Position numbers and translations under genes: made by a program. Positions 62,501 through 64,000 of a DNA stretch of 64,000 bases are shown here, in pieces; position 1 is the first letter of the stretch, and each line of letters begins with the position of its first letter. The stretch spans positions 83,048-147,047 of the forward strand of contig NZ_PJQW01000010.1 in assembly GCF_004303025.1 (NCBI RefSeq). The letters run 5' to 3'. The DNA is from Flavobacterium sp. J27. Lineage in GTDB: Bacteria > Bacteroidota > Bacteroidia > Flavobacteriales > Flavobacteriaceae. Below the pieces are notes generated by a model that did no database searches, was not told the origin of the DNA, and saw nothing but the letters and a program-made list of their open reading frames with translations.

Positions 62501-62922
62501 TTAGTAAAGTATATAATGAAAAAATAAATTTTAAAAACTGTACGGCTACCAGTAAAAACGTTGATAATTATATAACAGGTTTAGATAATACCTTGCTAAA
62601 AATAGTTGAACTAATAGAATCAGGTGGTGAAGAATTAGTTTCCTATTTTAGAAGGTATTTCAGATCTTTTCAAAAGAATAACAAATTAGTAGAAAAAATC
62701 ACATTTAATGAATTACCTATTTTAAAAATGGGTATACCATTACAAGAAGTTAATGCTATTTTATTAAAGTATTCTATTTTAAGTGAAATCGATAAAGATG
62801 GTATTCAACTTAATCATGATAAGAAATTAAAAATTTTAAAATTTATCAATCAAAACCTTTTGTTTAAAGAATTAAATTTATCAATTAAAGATATAGAGAG
62901 CATACAGATTAAGAATAATTAA
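59581..62922 (+). CDS. SMEK / TIR-like / NACHT STAND ATPase, putative immune protein
   Basis: 1113 aa. Residues 1-165 form a SMEK domain (LLDILNLIYNFKLINSNSID, FPGIDGIDFENKVMFQISST), an N-terminal module known from predicted bacterial conflict ATPases. Residues about 182-330 have alternating strands and helices resembling TIR (LEYIALSFDDEEMDNAFELS, NAIVIVSQNFIKKN), but a catalytic Glu is uncertain. The NACHT domain has Walker A GGGGDGKTT at 488-496 and Walker B ITVIIDGIDEI at 567-577. Toward the C terminus (about 930-995) a pentapeptide-like stretch (DFSDFYFTNSVIDNYNWFLN, then INFKNCTATS) precedes a helical end. By family knowledge such STAND proteins sense a phage or stress trigger and kill or arrest the cell. 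It is controlled by the shared regulon promoter. Confidence 0.85.
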   Translation: MTTLRNLNDKLSTNLGLIRNKIELENSVNDQSLNILLESPLLDILNLIYNFKLINSNSIDKNFPGIDGIDFENKVMFQISSTFSPEKIKHTINQVLKYKHYEKADELFFLILSPKKRINNNTKKEILQIIDNRFNFDFDQNIIDLSSLYEYLYNEGDKVKVFEVNKKIESVLFDIDIYSNTSLEYIALSFDDEEMDNAFELSQIISKLGYNVVTTNYLLLKKAKEKKSPFVDNIVVLKETSLLGFIKNAIVIVSQNFIKKNLDSQKPSCRIFKYLKENEIHPILLNFTNYSYKIFDKKYKNPRTVSLLNVSKIEKLVSDYLKPKQNLKYSFKDIENVLRSLFPTHSFKSLENNNDSFCLYNFTYDNSVINFLIFSHDYKRNDVLSRFEKLYSKGYSTNLTVLLPKDYNQKTNLRLRFIQEKFPKNKVYFIDEYFYDKCLKNIRKDIENRLLEEVFISPIFRLEEDDETLDDIINWLKNEETTVSFITGGGGDGKTTVCEKIHDEVLQNFDNHLVIFLNTETYVDFIQKRGNVETSKFTLQTIFEISNIQFGGVEVNTLKSNFAFGNITVIIDGIDEIISTLPNFSLLDFIIDLNQLEETLGKGKLIISCRDVYIDELIKSQDALFQKHNYYKLLKFNKELAEQYFNKNFNYNVKKVKDSLKLLHHFFEHFEDDEKEYIYSPFILEVISTIVDTDFDYDLLQYNYDSEILIKKYSNDYLFYKIISREIAKKEKHGFKLKTDEYVKLLSLLAIEKNGYFQLEDFDFLLKKINAPFMLKNIEDSLKDNPFFTTNRDRYLFRFDFYNHVFRINALYSKIINPNSFALTDSFLSMISTGLIYNSAIYVGLKNKIEKSELTWKQLLPYFKTLINEMNTLPVNSNLLINKAISNLFIFINELKPIKINSRTILIELFSDENYEENNFFAIDNFYLIDIPEVLNLQLDFSDFYFTNSVIDNYNWFLNCHFNSNTFFDNTCKISKVYNEKINFKNCTATSKNVDNYITGLDNTLLKIVELIESGGEELVSYFRRYFRSFQKNNKLVEKITFNELPILKMGIPLQEVNAILLKYSILSEIDKDGIQLNHDKKLKILKFINQNLLFKELNLSIKDIESIQIKNN

Positions 62923-62958
62923 TGATTTTAATAACTATTATAGACTTTTTAAAATATC

Positions 62959-63009
62959 AAATTAGGTATAAATACTCATTGATTTTTAATTATAAAACAG
63001 ATAGTTTTG
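62959..63009 (+). promoter_or_regulatory. Regulon promoter for the lipoprotein gene
   Basis: AAATTAGGTATAAATACTCA directly followed by TTG (62979-62981), exactly 20 bases, then TAGTTTTG (63002-63009). It lies 33 bases before the ATG at 63042. Confidence 0.78.
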
Positions 63010-63041
63010 GAAAGAACTATTTATAATAAATTATCTTTTCC

Positions 63042-63506
63042 ATGAAAAAAGTATCCCAATTTTTTTTGATTTTAATTTCGCTAACTATCGCATCTTGTTC
63101 TTCTGATGATTCCTCTAACAATGGCGATGATGCACTTTACATCCGATATACATTTAATAATGTAAGTTATGATTTTGAACCTACAACCATTACATCGCTT
63201 CAAAAACACATAATGGGTGAAAAAGAAATTAATACCGTTTACAATCGTATTTCTTTATGGATGCCAACTAATCCATCACTGGGTAGTCATGAAATTACAG
63301 ATGAAACCCCTACAAGTAGCAATTTGGAAACCCTTCACAATGCAGAATTATGGGTTGGAAATGATACCTACACAGCTACTAGTGGCACAATAGTTGTGAC
63401 TGAAATAAATGAAGAGTATATTAAAGGAACTTTTACTTTTACTGGAGATGATGGTAATGGAACTTCGGTTTCTGTAACTAATGGGAGTTTTAGGGCTTAT
63501 CGATAA
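63042..63506 (+). CDS. Small exported lipoprotein of unknown function
   Basis: 154 aa. A lipoprotein signal (MKKVSQFFLILISLTIASC) with lipobox is followed by a Ser/Asp-rich linker (SSDDSSNNGDD), the acidic pattern that directs surface export in Bacteroidota. The mature part is an all-beta domain (LYIRYTFNNVSYDFEPTTIT and TYTATSGTIVVTEINEEYIK, then GTFTFTGDDGNG), resembling DUF6252-type small beta-sandwich lipoproteins. It has a regulon promoter, so it is expected to be expressed along with the NACHT protein, though its role is unknown. Confidence 0.75.
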   Translation: MKKVSQFFLILISLTIASCSSDDSSNNGDDALYIRYTFNNVSYDFEPTTITSLQKHIMGEKEINTVYNRISLWMPTNPSLGSHEITDETPTSSNLETLHNAELWVGNDTYTATSGTIVVTEINEEYIKGTFTFTGDDGNGTSVSVTNGSFRAYR

Positions 63507-63752
63507 AAATTATTATGTTTTAAAGTGTTAAAGAACAATCTTATTTATGCCTTTTATAAAGGAATTGTTTTAGTTCAAAATAAACATACATAAAAAAGTA
63601 AGCCTATTCAAAGACTTTTTATAATCGTTTGAAAAAAATGATTTTTTTACCTACTAAATTAAATAAAGGCACGAAAATTGCAATAAAATTCATACAATAA
63701 ATTTTTTATGATGTTCTAAAAATTACTTCAATATTAAACCAAATAGCCCCTC
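63507..63752. other. Short AT-rich spacer without gene or regulon box
   Basis: No coding sequence and no copy of the RGTAWAAAYACTCA box is seen here. Confidence 0.5.
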
Positions 63753-64000
63753 ATGATTAAAATAGCAATCGTAGACGATCATCAAATAGTTAGAGAAGGA
63801 CTTAAAAATCTATTAGAAGTAAGTAAGGATTTTCAAGTAATTACTCAGGCAGCTAATGGATTAGAGTTTTTAAAAATTTTGGCAACGGATGCAATACACC
63901 CTGATGTGGTATTGTTAGACTTGCAAATGCCTACAATGGATGGATATGAAACCAGTATAAAGCTCAAAGAAAAATATTCTCAAATTAAAATTATTATTTT
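63753..64000 (+). CDS. Response regulator receiver domain, N-terminal part (cut by window edge)
   Basis: 82 codons from ATG 63753 to the window edge. It begins MIKIAIVDDHQIVREGLKNL, with the acidic pocket DD, and has the phospho-acceptor Asp in VVLLDLQMPTMDGYETSIKL, so it is a NarL/LuxR-type response regulator receiver. The output domain lies outside. It is the second such gene in this region, after 58673-59338. The start sequence is close to that copy but the rest differs. Confidence 0.88.
   Translation, partial: MIKIAIVDDHQIVREGLKNLLEVSKDFQVITQAANGLEFLKILATDAIHPDVVLLDLQMPTMDGYETSIKLKEKYSQIKIII

Overview
The window comes from a low-GC member of the Bacteroidota, most likely a marine or freshwater Flavobacteriaceae. 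Several things point there. A T9SS type B sorting domain sits beside a PorP/SprF protein. There is a TonB-dependent receptor with a carboxypeptidase-like N-terminal domain and a TPR-membrane-LuxR regulator. Shine-Dalgarno sites are weak, and many genes carry the Bacteroidota promoter pattern TTG-N19/20-TAnnTTTG.

Layout. 1-1953: end of an amino-acid permease, an unknown gene and a Cof-type HAD phosphatase. 1970-8700: a complete three-gene retron operon (reverse transcriptase, WGR/HEAT-repeat protein, winged-helix/SWIM protein) with a strongly folded candidate ncRNA ahead of the RT. 8931-9742: two small envelope genes. 9875-23216: one co-directional restriction island, read right to left as hsdR, a GIY-YIG gene set in REP-like repeats, hsdM, hsdS, a beta-helix membrane protein, a HEPN-like protein, mcrB and mcrC. 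Repeats here have entered coding sequence. 23217-35599: envelope and housekeeping genes, including a secreted lipoprotein, a coiled-coil outer-membrane-like protein, a beta-propeller phytase with a TonB receptor separated by a 118-bp tandem repeat, a TPR/LuxR regulator, a metallo-beta-lactamase-fold hydrolase and carbonic anhydrase.

35677-43829: a tripartite RND efflux operon flanked by two TetR paralogs with almost identical DNA-binding domains. Eight copies of one 16-bp palindrome lie in the promoter regions, so both regulators probably read the same operator. 43976-51834: a TPR histidine kinase and LuxR response regulator, followed by an unknown small protein and a giant PKD/LamG/HYR T9SS adhesin with PorP/SprF. 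The two target transcription units share an ungapped 43-bp upstream element. 51833-54466: small orphan genes and a gene remnant separated by imperfect palindromes, resembling cassette-type DNA.

54772-64000: a region starting at the 3' half of a tRNA gene (an attachment-site scar), so probably an integrated element. It encodes a LysM-NlpC/P60 hydrolase, a membrane-inserted amidohydrolase, an unknown protein, a LuxR-type response regulator, a 1113-aa SMEK-(TIR-like)-NACHT STAND ATPase and a lipoprotein. Four promoters on both strands here share one architecture: an RGTAWAAAYACTCA-like box abutting TTG, exactly 20 bases, then TAnnTTT(G/A). This looks like a small, previously unremarked regulon around a NACHT-type conflict protein, probably driven by the response regulator encoded among its members. 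It is the most interesting part of the window, followed by the retron and the repeat-invaded restriction island.
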